Source: Bathynomus jamesi (lineage: Eukaryota > Arthropoda > Malacostraca > Isopoda > Cirolanidae). From it: a DNA stretch of 64,000 bases. Each line of letters starts with the position of its first letter. Positions within the stretch are counted from its first letter, which is position 1. The position numbers were made by a program, and so were the translations under genes. Of the stretch, positions 1 to 13,300 are shown piece after piece. The stretch is from positions 7,501 to 71,500 of the forward strand of contig JAJOZX010003310.1 of NCBI GenBank assembly GCA_023014485.1, in the 5' to 3' direction. The notes beneath the pieces are model-generated. The model saw only the letters and a program-made list of their open reading frames with translations, was not told where the DNA came from and made no database searches.

Positions 1-194
1 TACTTAAATACTTGGAAGTCCAAATCTTATAGAGTACATAATCCCAATTAAAAGACTTCAAGGAACGTGCAATACTTTTTTTTTTCTTGAATGAGACTTG
101 TGTAACTTATTTTCTCGGCGATCATTTGCGGAAACCTTGGCTCGAAACTTTCTTTTGCAACGTAAATGATTGGATGAAGATGGTTATTCGTCAC

Positions 195-425
195 TTATGG
201 AACTGGCTTTGACTTTCTGATGTTCACTGCGGAAATTTTCCGAAGAGCAAATCTAGACGAAGACCTTGTCGACGAATATCCGAGCAGGTTGAGTTCGAAA
301 GGCCTCTTTAGAAAAAAACGGTGCCAGAGAGTATTCATGGTATGATGACTGCGTAACCAACCAAGCGGGTGTTTTTGCAAAATTTTAAGGCTAACTGACT
401 TTCGATGAAACGAACCCTTCAAATA
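195..425 (-). CDS. Candidate far 3' exon, weak
   Basis: The acceptor is TTATTTCCAG|TAT, followed by 76 open codons in phase 0 to TAA at 195. The peptide YLKGSFHRKSVSLKILQKH is basic, and the end has GYSSTRSSSRFALRKIS. Its phase fits the GAA|GTATGA donor of the 5649-5451 exon. No homology is recognised and an open frame this long can occur by chance. Confidence 0.25.
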   Translation of the reverse strand, partial: YLKGSFHRKSVSLKILQKHPLGWLRSHHTMNTLWHRFFLKRPFELNLLGYSSTRSSSRFALRKISAVNIRKSKPVP

Positions 426-1786
426 CTGGAAATAATGATACATTACTTTGCAGCTACATGCACAACGAATTAAAATTCGTTTCACAAAGTTGAATTCACA
501 AATCTTAGTATTTTCACGTGCCTCATATACAATGTTTACTACAATAACGTTTCCAAGCAATATTTTTACAAGTTATATTTATCATGAAATGAAAAAATAT
601 TGACGGAAATATATTTCTAGACGAATCTGTGAGGCCCTGCTATATATACATATGTAAATAATTTTGTTTCATTGTTGGAGTGGTCGATGCAATAATACAT
701 ATATTCCGGAATAAAATATTTGAAACGGTGATACATTAAATAGCTCATTATTCCTTCCTTGAGATTTAGAACAATCTCTTAAAAGTGAAACAAACTGCTT
801 CACAAAATCAATACTTTTCGTTAACTTTAAGTGGCGCTATTCAACTATTCAAGTGCATTTAAATAAAAAATGTGTTAAAGATAAATTATAATAGGTTCGA
901 AAGATATTTGAACAAATATACCAAGTACTGAGGTAAACTGGACCAATCCTTAATATCATCTAAATTCGTCCAGATGTAATCTTACACTCGACCCGTACAC
1001 CGTTGAGAAGCGCGTTCATATTTTAAGAGAATCCAAAAGGGAGGGGAAAAGCAACTCCCTCCATCATCTAGTCATAAAGGTGAAACCAGAAAAAAGAAAG
1101 CAGAATAACAGTTAGAAGGAAAAAAAGGAGAATCGTGTTTTTCAGCGCTGAAAATACAAAAACGAAATAGAGAAATGTTCGTTAAATTCCAAAAGGGTGA
1201 AAAAGAAAAAAAATTGAATTTATTAATTGAGAATTGAAGATGAATAAATTAAAACAACAAATTTAATGTAGTTTTAGGGGAAAAGGTGGAAATAGGTTTT
1301 TAGGAAACTGGTTTCATAGTAGCGTCAGGAAGGATTTCCCATCATATTCATAGATTTTTCTTTCTGTTTTCCTCATATACTTTCAAATTTTACAATTCTG
1401 CAGCACTTTCTAGATAAGTACTCTTATAATTATATATTAACGTAGAATTAATAAAAATAGCGGAGATGAGTGATGACAAAAGACATAAGCAGAGATCGGT
1501 AAAATCAAAGATCTGACAACCTTCGATACAAAATACCGCTTTTTGAAAGGAAGCTTCTTCTAACTTCAAAGATACTCGTAAAATGCTTTAATAAGCCTCA
1601 TTTTCATTTCTTAATTTATGGCCTTCAACTAGAGCTAATGAGATTATCTTTTTCACTGCAGTTAATTAAAAGGTCTTGTTTATAACAATGTTCCGTGACT
1701 CACTGGAAGATAATACTGTATACAGTAATACTGGGCTAGAGCCTAAATGAAATGTTTTGATGGTTAAAGCAAAGTTCGCAAATTTC
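426..1786. other. No recognisable feature
   Basis: AT-rich non-coding sequence with short A and T runs. I see no gene, repeat boundary or RNA gene here. Confidence 0.5.
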
Positions 1787-1910
1787 ACACACACACACAC
1801 ACACACACCATATATATATATATATAAGTAAGTAAGTAGTAAGTAAATCGTGCAGCGCCAAGGAGGGCAGTACACTCAGTGCGATATCTTACCACTACAC
1901 CATCCAGGAA
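1787..1910 (-). repeat. tRNA-derived SINE fragment with (CA)n(TA)n tail
   Basis: The minus strand from 1908 reads GGATGGTGTAGTGGTAAGAT, an A-box-like segment, and continues to a GTAAG-rich tail and a microsatellite at 1787-1826. The B box is not well preserved, so this is a degraded copy. Confidence 0.5.
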
Positions 1911-2000
1911 ACCAAAAAATTTCTTTTCAAGTATAGCCTTTTACTTTGTGCTTTTTAGAAATGCAATAGTTAACCCTTTAGATTGTTTATAAGAAAAATA

Positions 2001-2050
2001 CAGATATATCCATTTTTGTTAAATATTTTACAAACTTTTTCAGGTTTTGA

Positions 2051-2086
<36 letters not shown>

Positions 2087-2136
2087 TCAAAACCTGAAAA
2101 AGTTTGTAAAATATTTAACAAAAATGGATATATCTG
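2001..2136. repeat. Hairpin with (AT)n loop
   Basis: Arms of about 50 bp (CAGATATATCCATTTTTGTT and its complement) flank a 30-40 base (AT)n run. It could extrude as a cruciform. Many AT arrays in this window sit between such complementary arms. Confidence 0.8.
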
Positions 2137-2584
2137 TATGCAGCGTGGTTATTTCTCATAAAAACTTTGTTAAACTATTTACTGAACGTTTTTATATTTT
2201 TTTATTAAAAAGGAAATGAGGACGAACTCTAGCCACCGTGAAACTAAAACCGGTGTCAGACAGCGATAACTGCGTATCCAATAACCGATAATCACCTACT
2301 AAAGAACACTAAAAAACAGTAACTAATAATAATTTTCAAAAAATGGAACTGTTTTCGTTGTTCCGAATAGAGAAACTTCGGTAGTTTGAGCGAAACCGAA
2401 TATTTTTAATGAAACACATATTGTTTTAACAATTTTCATTTTTAACGTGATTCGAATCGACTAAATTTGATGAGCAACTTTTTAAAAATCCTTTCACATA
2501 TTTTCTTCCCATTTTATTTTATATTTTGATTATGAATCAAATAAGAATACAGTTTAACTTCATTGGCCCAAAGAAATTATATTT

Positions 2585-2617
2585 TGATAATAATAATAAT
2601 AATAATAATAATAATAT
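2585..2617. repeat. (TAA)n microsatellite
   Basis: About eleven TAA units; a shorter relative lies at 3393-3416. The 2137-3600 stretch around them holds no recognisable gene. Confidence 0.9.
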
Positions 2618-3629
2618 TTAAAATTATTATAATTATGATGATAATAACCGTAGAGCGAATAACCAGAAAGAGATGCCATTGTTATTGTAGTTAGGGTTTC
2701 ACCGTCGCTTCAAACGAGAAAGAGTGCATAGCATTTTCGAAGTAGAGATAAATTTCAGTACTGCGATACAAAACATAGAGTGCAACAAGGTATAACTTTC
2801 TCTACAATTTATCCGGTGAAATATAAATTTTACGCTACACAGTGCATTAAAGCTTGCGCAGGCCATTGCTGGGCGTTGCGGAAGACTAAATAGTTTCGTT
2901 ACCAGCCGGTAGGAGGTGTCCCTCGAATAGTTGCTTAAGCAATTTGAGTTGAAGCTGAACCGCTTGAATTCGTGTACTTCTCATTAGTGTAATACAGTTT
3001 CATTCGTTATCCGTTATTAACAAAATAACGTTCGTGCTTTTTCGTATCTTACATCTTTCTTAACCTCATTAATTTTCTTCACTCACATTCGCATCTTAAT
3101 TTTCGGCTTTGCGTTATCAAATTTATTCTAGAATTTAGTCTTTGAACAAAATCATTACATTTTTACTTTATATTATATCATTAAGATTATTAAGATTGTT
3201 CATAATTATAATGTATGTTGCAGTGATAAAGAGATTCGTCATTTTGTATTTATATCGAGGATGCTTCCCCTATACTTTACCAATCTCTGCGACAAAGCTA
3301 TCCTAAAGACGATAAATGCGTTTAATCTTCTGCAGAATAATAATTAAAATGTACATATAATACAGTTTAAGTCAATGCTACTAATACTTATAGTAATAAT
3401 AATAATAATAATAATGACAGTAAAGTTTATAGACTGAAATGCAGCCTATATAAAGAACAATAGCTCTTGTATAAAACATCAAGTTAGAAAATTTTGTAAC
3501 TAAGCTAACAGTTTAAAGATAACGGTACTCTCTTTACACAGAGTAAAAGAGTTTTAAAGCCAGTCTATAAATGAGTTACAAATTAAGCAAATAACTACAT
3601 ATTAAAATTGAAGGTGGGCGGAAAGTTCC

Positions 3630-3816
3630 GGATCACCTGAAGATCAGGGACCCCCAGCCTTCGTTAGTTAGCCTTATAAGGCTAACTGAAGAAAATATCA
3701 CGATTTAACCTAACCAATCGTCAAGAGCGTACAATTGACCTAACGATTGGTTAGGTTAAGTCGTGATATTTTCGTTAGTTAGCCTTATAATAGCCTTATA
3801 ATAATTCAGGTGATCC
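3630..3816. mobile_element. Foldback MITE, family FB1, with 8-bp TSD
   Basis: The element runs from GGATCACCTGAAGATCAGGG to a complementary end, with internal arms containing TTAGCCTTATAAGGCTAACT and ACCTAACCAATCG. It is almost entirely self-complementary. Perfect 8-bp target duplications AAAGTTCC lie at 3622-3629 and 3817-3824, which suits hAT-like transposition. It is the clearest copy of a family seen at least eight times in the window. Confidence 0.85.
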
Positions 3817-3981
3817 AAAGTTCCTTTATCCTTCAGATATTACGAGTCCGGCTACGAGTACTACAACAGAGGGTAAAGAGACTTCCCGCCCACCCTGTAG
3901 AAGATCCTCTCCAGTCTTGTTCACAAATAGTTCTTCTCTTAAATACAGCGAGTGAATTCCTTTCCAGCAGTTCTTTTCACC

Positions 3982-4213
3982 CTAAGAAGAACGGACCTTC
4001 CTTTCCGCAGTTGATTTGTACTTGTCATCACGTTTCAATTTATTTTCATTAAACTTAGGAATTTTCTGGTACTTTCTTCTAGAATTATAAGACGTCGATG
4101 TTACTTCCTCCATGGTGCCAGGGGGGCTACAATCTCTGTCTGATTCAGAACTCCCGGAAAGGGACATCAGCTGATCCCGAGGCACCCGCGAGAATTGCAG
4201 TCGACGCAAGAAC
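3982..4213 (-). CDS. Candidate terminal exon of host gene
   Basis: The acceptor is (AT)n-CAG|GTTC. The first G completes the AG left by exon F to Arg, after which 76 residues run open to TAG at 3982. The peptide [20 protein letters not shown], then [16 protein letters not shown], resembles the Ser-rich style of exon F. It competes with the 5649-5451 exon because both need the same incoming phase. A foldback MITE lies just downstream, in what would be 3' UTR. Confidence 0.5.
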
Positions 4214-7200
4214 CTGATATATATATATATATATATTAAAAAAAAGTGTGTTCAGTTTATTATGAACAGTAAAAATTAATGTAAACTTTTGAATTTAAGT
4301 ATTAGAGTACTTTACGTTAATTTTCTAGTCTGAACCTAATCTATATGTAAACATCCAATTCACGTAGTTTTAATTAACCAACGCATGCAATATGTTAATT
4401 TCAAATTTAATTTCATATTGCTCACTATAAGGACACGGTGTAACTTATAATCCCCTCACGTAACCTAATGTAACATCCTAAAGTGGACAAAGACATGACT
4501 TTAAAACTAAGCTGTACGTAGTTATATTTACTCTTCCTTCCCTGACCTAGATCCAAATTCAACAGTTACACGACCTAAATATTTTTTTAACGTGTTTGTA
4601 CCACACCTTAACTGGTTGCTGAAGTTTCTAAACCGAGATATCTTTCTGTATCTTGGCAGGTCTTCAAGTACTTTTGAAGTTTTGAAATCTTTTTCCTGCA
4701 AATTAAAAGAAAATCATGTTCAGGTGTGCTCCAGTTTCACGGGAAAACTCATTCTTTCGCACTACAATAAAGGGATAAAATCAGAAAGGAACAGCTTAAC
4801 GAGAGACTCATATTCAGCAGCTAACGTGTAGTTAACATGTAGTTAATCGCTGCTCAGAAGGAAGATAAAGAAAGGCTAGGGAGAGGAGAAAAACTCCTCT
4901 TAAATTTTCATTCATCCGAGCCGCAACGATAACACCTTTCGCTCCATGGCTAATCAGCTATCATTTGATCACATGACGAAGGATTTCTCACACATTTTGG
5001 ACATAACGTTACTGAGAAACCCTTGTTGAAGTTGTTCTTTCTACGAACCTTCGCAATTTACGTGATCTTATTATATTGTTCCACTTTTAATAACACGAGA
5101 ACATTTGTGACACTTAAAGGATTAAGCTAGGATAAAACTTACCACTATAATTTATTGGTGCACACTCGCTCGTGAAAATAAAACTAAATGAAACGAACAA
5201 AATTAAATAAAATTCTTAGAATGAAGAAATAAAATTTCAAAGAAAAAAAATTTATATTTATCAATCTAAGGAATAATTTGAACGATCATTTTAGTTAATG
5301 GATACATAAATATTAATGATTTTTTTGAAAAGGTGTTGTCACTTGACAAATACTTTTAGTTTAGTTTATCCTTGACACGAGGGTTCAATTTTTTTGCTTT
5401 AAGTTTTTAAATAAATTTTCATTCCGTGTTAAAAAATCTTTAAGAATGACTCATACTTCTCGCGTTTCCTCTTCAGAACCTTCGATGGAGCCTTGACATC
5501 TTAGGCTTCTACAGCTTATGGACTCTCCTCTCATCAAAGGTTTTCTTCTACTCCGAGATGACCCTTTCCTCCGTTTGTTCCTCTCTTTGTTATAATGGCA
5601 ACCGATATCACTCAGAGTTTCAATAGGGCTAAGGCACTCACCGGCAACACTGAGAAAAGTAAATTTTAACTCAAAACTTTTTCACGAGTAGATAGTCGAT
5701 AAATTCTTTTCACACGCATACATACATACATACATTATCAAAATTCTCATTTTCCAAATGAGTTGGGGTGAGACGTCAGACAGTTCAGATATAAAATACA
5801 GAAGGTAATGAAGAAAAAAAAATGTAGAAACTAAAGCATACGCATTCATTCGCACTGGCATGCTGGTGGACCAGCACCCCACCCCTACCACAAGGGTAAA
5901 TTCCTTTTAACGCTTTCAAATCTATTTCAAGTTAAATTTATATAGTAATTATAAAGTTTTAATTCAGAAAGTGTCCTAAAATGAAAAATTTCTTTAGAAA
6001 ATCATTTAAAAGTAAAGCACATGGTACAAGCGGAAATTCTACTTTCGACGACAAACTAAATGGTAGAAAAGGAAACCTTTTCCAAATGGTGTCAGTGAAG
6101 ATTTTATTCTAGTCTTATTTGTCTATAAAATTTCTAATAAATTATTTGTAATAAATTATTAGGTAAAGAATAAAGTTTAAAAAATTTTTCGTCGAAAAAC
6201 TTTGCATTTGAAAAACAAAAAAATTGTCACCATCTCGAGAATTTGGTCCGTTGGTCAGAAAGTTTGTCTTTCAAAAGATGTCAGCCATACAAAGCTTGAA
6301 ATATTTGGAATGCCAAAAGATTATTTTAATGTGAGAAAATTTCCAGTTTCTGTTGCAATATTTTTGAAAGTTTATTCAATTAATAAAATCTATTTTAGGT
6401 CTGGTGAAGGATAATTTGCTTTTCCTAGTGATCACAATCCTATATTTAGTTTTTTGAGGGTAATTAAATCTAACAATAGGCTACAAAAGTCAAATGATAG
6501 TAATTAAAGTAACTTTTGGCGTTACTTGATTCCAAATATTAGGATTAAGGTTACTATAAAAAAATACGTGTAAGATCTTTAAAGTTTTATGTTGCTGAAA
6601 TTAAAATGGCAAAGTCCACGCATTGCTTATTCAATGAATAAGCGCTTCAAATTGTAGGCATCGATGTTTCTACAGCGCGAGTTGAGGTTCACCAATATTA
6701 GAAAATTCACTTAGAATTAATTAAAATTAATTAGTTGACAGCGAAAGTAAAATACATTTATAATAAACTGGGACATATTTACTACTACTACTACTACTAA
6801 TAATAATAATAATAATAATAATAATTGCTACTATTTTGAATGCATGAATGAATTTTAAATAGATGCTGATCTATGTTGAACTTTATATTTCACATTTATT
6901 TAAAATGTTTAAAATTATAGTGCACAATTATGAAAATGGTAAAAACTTTTGGAACAAAGATTTAAAAAAGGAAAATTTGGGCTGCTCTTCTTTAACGAAA
7001 TATTTATTCCTATGTAGACTCGTAGGATGAAATTACATTGCAAATAATCAATTGTTTGAGAATTAAGAGTAAATTATAACGTTGTAAAATTAGTAACTAA
7101 TGAATAGAAATCAGTGAAAAAACATAAATAGTTAACATCATAAAATATATTAAAATAAAGGAATTATAAAATGGAATTCTTTTTCGATGTTTAACTCTTA

Positions 7201-7218
7201 TGAGCAGCCAAAGTTTTT

Positions 7219-7280
<62 letters not shown>

Positions 7281-7323
7281 CGGTGCATCATAAAAAACTC
7301 ATGGGACCATTCTGAGTTAATTC

Positions 7324-7359
<36 letters not shown>

Positions 7360-10300
7360 GATGAATTTCACAATTAAACACGTGAAATGAATGAATGATG
7401 CAAACCCCCAGAGAAAAAGAAAAAGGACTCCAAGCTCTTTCGTGTATTCAGAAGTACCCTCGTCAGGGAATGACGAAAGGCCTTTGAATCATTTTTCTTT
7501 TTCTCTGTGGGTTTGCATATATATAACCTTTGGTTAGCTTCCGCCCGAACTGTTCATTCTGACGAAGGTCAAGCCTTTCACTCCACCTTAGACCTACAGT
7601 TTAACGTGGAATCCGAACCACGCCCCATCAGCAGCCCAGCGTCTTAACCACTAGGCCACCTAGAGTACCCATTTATCTACCAACCACTTTCTTTTTATTA
7701 TGTGGAAGGATGAACAGCTGGGTTTTGCTGCGCGCCGGCTGCCGTCGGGTCTCGAACCCGGGGCTGATGGATTCGTAGTCAGCGACGGTAACCACTACAC
7801 CATCGAGGCGCATTAGTATATATATATTCTTTATTTATTTATTTATTTATATAAATACCTTTGTGACGTAAAACTTTCGCTTGATGAAGATAACAAATCA
7901 ACACTTGTTTGAGTCCTAGTTCGTCGCTTCTGACTTATCCTTCTTGGAGAGCGATGTTCCCAAGATGGAAGTTCGAGGGATAAAACTCTTTTGCTTCCTT
8001 CATTGTTTCCTCCTGGACCATAGCCTCCGATGAAATTCTTAAGTTTAGTTGTCTTTTTTGTTTTTCTTCTTCCCTGACGACGAACCGGAATTTGTTTTGA
8101 TGAATCTGAATGAAGCACTTCTGAACTTGGGCAATCATACAGACCATCAGAATCAGTATAAGGCAAGTCCAGTTTACCTTTGCTGCTGAAAAAAGCTGGG
8201 TAGATTCTATGAACACTAAGGCGACTGTCACTGATGGGTGATTCGCTTCTGCTGCTAACCGGAGAAGCCCTCAGAGACTTTTCGGCAGTGCTCGTACATT
8301 CTTCTAATGAAGATTCTCTCTGTAGAGAATTATTCACTACTATTGATGGTGTCGATCTAGTGAGACACGGAGACTCTTTAGGAAATGAATGTGAAGAACT
8401 CATTAATAAACGTCGTCTTTGGGCCACTACCTCATCATTTAAATCATTGCATGCATTTGTTTGACTTACAGATAAATCACCACCATCCGCATTATCTTGC
8501 AATTCATCATTTGTATCAATTTCGAGCGCTGAATCTTGTTCAGGTTGCGAAGTACGTCCGACATCAGGGTCGTCAGTCGTTTCTGAATCGGTCCTAAGTA
8601 ATGAACATGTTGTAGGTTGTATGGTGACTTGCTCCGTAGGCGATTTTGTAGGTGTTCGCCGTTTGTTTCTTGGAGGAGAATCGTTTTGGCATAACGTTGC
8701 TGGTTTTGAAGGAATAGAAGTCACAGATGGTGTCAAAGGCTCTTCGCCTTCGCCAGCACTTAGTCTGTTATTCGAGGAACAACGTGATGGCCCTGAGGAG
8801 TAGGCTGATGAATAACCTGATGAACTTAGATTACCATCAGAAGTAGCTTGAATATTGGCGGCGAAAAGTGGACTCAAATATCTTGACGTCGTTGTTGTTG
8901 GCGCACTTTTTTCTAAAGGAGTATCAAGATCAGAATCTGCTTCACTCATAGAAGTGGTGACTGTTATTATTGGTGTTTGACGAAGGTCATTTGAACTAGT
9001 TTTGTCTAGATTTAAGTCTTGAGTTCTACAAGAATGAGTGCCTTTTTTAAGAAACGAATCTGGGCTAGAAGTGTCCAAATTTATGTCAGGAATACCAGGC
9101 AAAGTTTTGCGAATAGCGGGTGGTGACGCAACTGTTACTGATAAAGTTGGAACCACAAAAGACGAAGTTGACGGATCAGATTTTGAGGATGAACTAGAAG
9201 TGGAAGGAGGAGAATCATCAACACAACAAACAGTTATTAATGGGGTTTTCATAACCATACCTACGTCAACACTTTGAGATCTGGTTCTGGGAGTAGAATC
9301 AAAATGATCTAAAACGTCTCCATCTTCATCTTGGATTCTTATAACTGGAAGTATCCGTGGACTACTATCCTTCTGCCTCGCACCTTTGAAATTCAGTAAA
9401 TTTGAATTTGGGATTGAAAGAGGAGGAGGCTTTGTTTTAATTTTGGGAGACGACAAAGGAGAGCTTGAAGGTGATGAAGGTCCTGAAGAAGGAAGATAAA
9501 TTTTTGCAATACTTCTCGGCTTTCTTCCTGGATGCAGTAATGGATCCCCCTTAGGATTAGAGGGTTGAAAAGTAGAGCAGTTCTTTGAACACGAAAAGAA
9601 GGTTCTTGGCTCTGATCCTGAACTGTCAGAACTACTTCTTTCAGCTGATATGTTGATAGAAAACTCAGATTCTGTATCTTCAGTTGTATTATCTTGAGCG
9701 GAAGATTCAGAACTAGTGTTTAGCTGCCTTACATGATATCTGCTTGGAGTTGGTAAAGGAGAGGGCATTGGGGTTGGCATAGGCGTTGGTAGTTCTGTAA
9801 TGGGTGAAAGACATCGATATTGTTCCGTAGGCACTTCGAGAGTTATAGTGGGACCCGATGCTTGAGAAGCTTCCGCTTGGCCGTGTACCTTTAAAAATAG
9901 GTGAGCGTTATTATTATTATTATAATAATTATAATTAATGGTACGAACATTTAGAAAATCAAATTGTGAAAGTTAATTTATCTTTTTCTATTAAATATCC
10001 AATTCTATAAGATAAATTGTGAAAGGTAATGAAAGGTATTAAGAAGTACTTCTCATTTTAGCCAATTCTCTATCTACCTGTCTCTTTGCCTGTCTATCTA
10101 GCTACAGTGTTGGGCGCGTTACTTTTTTAAAGTAACGGCGTTACCGTTACCGTTACTCGCAATAGAAAGTAACATCATTACCGCTACAGTTAGTGTACTT
10201 CTATGGAAAAGTAACGCGTTACAGTTACCGTTACTTTTATAATAAACTTGAAAATATAGTATTTCTCAATATAAGAATAGGATATATCTACATCGCAATT

Positions 10301-13300
10301 ATAAAAGAATTTCTGAATATTGAGCAAATATTTAAGTGAGGTCAAATATATAATACAATGAAACAATACCTGATTTTAGACTTATACTTAAATAATTTAA
10401 GTAATACACTTTAACAATTTTACCAGTTGAAATAATATTAATAGCGATCAATAGATCTTGAGTAAAAAACTAAAAATGTAAAATAAAATTGTTCTTTGCA
10501 TTTAGTATTACAAAAATGAAAATTATTGAAGAGAATACACTAAAATAAATCGTGAATAAAAAAATTACAAAATGCCTAATGGATTAATGGATTATTCATA
10601 TAAGAAAAGAATAGGGATCACTTTAACATATTGCTTCCCAGGAACCTCTCTTTAACATATTGCTTCCCAGTGTATATCACTTTAACATATTGCTTCTCAG
10701 TGTTAATCACTTTAACATATTGCTTCCCAGTGTTAATCACTTTAACATATTGCTTCCCAAAAATAGACATTACACAACCAATTACAGTTACATTACAATA
10801 GTTTATAATATTTAGAGATTAGCTAGTCGAGAAAATGTAAATTTATGGACAACTTAACTTTTTATGCTTTGCCATTTTTTTGTGAATGTAAAATATTTGG
10901 ATCACCTGAAGATCAGGGTCCCCAGCCTTTTTTAGTTAGCCTTATAAGGCTAACTAACGAAAATATCACGACCTAACCTAACCAATCGTTAGGTCAACTG
11001 TACGCCCTTGACGATTGGTTAAGTTAGGTCGTGATATTTTCGTTAGTTAGCCTAGATTACCAACCTCTTTCTAACCAACCAACCTTTCTCTTTTTAACAT
11101 ATTGCTTCCCAGTGTTAATCACTTTAACATATTGCTTCCCAGGAGGGATCACTTTAACATATTGCTTCCCGAATACTTTGGGAAGCAATATGTTAAAGTG
11201 ATCCAAAAATAGAAATCTTAAAACTATTGCTGAATGTCTTTCAGGAAGACATTGTTACACTTCAGAAAAACTAATTTTTCAAAAAATGTCCTTTTTAAGG
11301 ACAGTCTGTCCACATATTGAATCATTCAGTGTCACGGGTGTTGTGTTCAAATATGTTTGCACACGTTTAGTGAGTGTGAAGCCATTTTCATTCATATACG
11401 TTTCCAAGTTGAGCATATAAGAAAGTAACGAGTAACGAATAATGACTGGAAATGGAATGAAAAGTAACGGCGTTACCAATTTCGTTACAATATAAATAAA
11501 ATAACGGCGGCGTTACCGTTACAAAATAAGTAACGGCGTTACTCCCAACACTGTCTATCTATGAATCCATCTACACAGAAAAAATGAAGATTAGAATAAA
11601 ATCTAATCATATGTTGAGTACATTACGTATACGTCTAATTAGAATATTTCCAAATATAATTAATTTCAATGAATGCAAGATAGATTAAAGATGAATGTTT
11701 TGAAATTCCGTTTGAATATATGTATTTAGGCTTAAAATAAATTATTTGTTTTAAAATTATCTGTATTTATTGTAATATCTACCTATATTTACTAATAATG
11801 GCTGTGGTTGTTTACCCTTCTTCGTAACGGCAAAGTTCATGTGACGGAGAGGACCTACAAGTGAGTATGTATTGAAACGCGTATCACTTTGGTTATTTAA
11901 CAAACATAATTCAGATTAAATATAGTTTATGTTCATTTCAATAAGAACATTTTTTTACTTTTATCCATTTTAGGATATTTTAGTTTCGCTTAAATTTGTT
12001 CGTGTTTCACATTTTGTTTGCCTAAGACCCGAATTGTAAAGTTTTTTAGAATCACCTGAATATCAGGACCCCCAGCCTTCTTTAGTTAGTTTTATAAGGC
12101 TAACTAATGAAAATATCACGACCTAACCGAACCAATCGTCAAGGGCCTACAGTTGACCTAACGATTGGTTAGGTTAGGTCGTGATATTTTCGTTAGTTAG
12201 CCTTTTAAGGCTAAATAAAGAAGGCTGGGAGCCCTGATCTTCAGGTGATCCTTTTTTTTAGAGCAAACAACATGATGGATATAAGATGAGATTTAATGGT
12301 TAGGGAGAAGTGATTTGGTGCCAATAATAGACGAGCCCACAATTAACTTATGTCCCTTATTGTTTAGATTTCTTGTGAATAGCATAAACTAGGCTTATTT
12401 TGCGATACACACGAATGATTAGTTGTGAGTCAATTCTTGCTGAGTTCTCAATTACCTTTTAGAGTTATTTTTATTAAAAGAAAGTTTGCAACTTCTTTAT
12501 AAGAATCTGACATTGATATGCCGATCACAGCCATTGTTTAAGAAAGTATGAATTAATTATTCTTTTTGTTAGAAACTGTTGATCTGAATATAATGCTGTA
12601 TTGAGGCGACCAGTTCATAAAGTGAAAATACTTTCATAAAAATACTCTTATGGTAATTTCAAAAAATGTTTTCGGATGTATGAATCTTTTAGTGAAATAT
12701 ATTTTTCTTCCTTTTCAATACTCTTTGCGCATCTGTCTACTTATTTATATACCTATATACCTATTTTTCCATTTGCCTACCCACTATTTGTTTCCGGATA
12801 GAGAGATAAAAAGGTAACGAAGGAATAACTTAGAAAATAATACCTGAACTTGTAAAGCCCCTGAGACAAGGAGTGTATCTTTTGGAGCAGAAGCTACAGG
12901 TTTTGGAGGTGTGGTTGGAGTAGTTGAGGGTGATACTTGAGCGGAAGAGTCGTCCACTTCAGAGGCATGAGGGCTTGTTGGAGACGAAATTGACGATCTC
13001 GCTGTTCCTCCTTTTAATTTTAAATACTTTTAAAGTTATTCGAATTTCTACCGATATTTAGCTTTCATTATGAATGCAAATAAAACGTTGAGCAGATCTT
13101 AGTTTCTGCTCAATGTCTAACGTATCTCTTAAATTTTATACTTGAATTTGAATAAGATTCCTTTATATAAAACAAAATAAACAGCAAGAACTTACCAATT
13201 GATCTAAACATAGCTAGAAGGGAATCAGCGGATGAAATTTTTGTAAGCTTTGAGCGATTTTGAGGAGACGATGTTTTGGAGGAAGGTGAGGAGGCACTTT

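Larger units (their letters stand above)
10105..11553. mobile_element. Non-autonomous hAT element (GTAACG-rich MITE)
   Basis: Ends are CAGTGTTGGG and its complement CCCAACACTG, typical of hAT termini. Near-perfect 8-bp target duplications are TCTAGCTA and TCTATCTA. Subterminal GTAACG repeats occur at both ends. No transposase remains. It lies in the intron between exons E and F and was later hit by the 10615-11204 element. Confidence 0.85.

Noticed and set aside
7097..7381. 94-codon frame with Tyr-Ile repeats
   Set aside because: It is translation of (AT)n arrays; similar artefacts occur at 15669-15935, 63280-63474 and 63660-63908.
7843..7858. In-frame TAA as the end of the large host exon
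   Set aside because: An AG|GT donor precedes it and the last codons lie in (TTTA)n. Two downstream exons match the phase. Kept only as a possible isoform.
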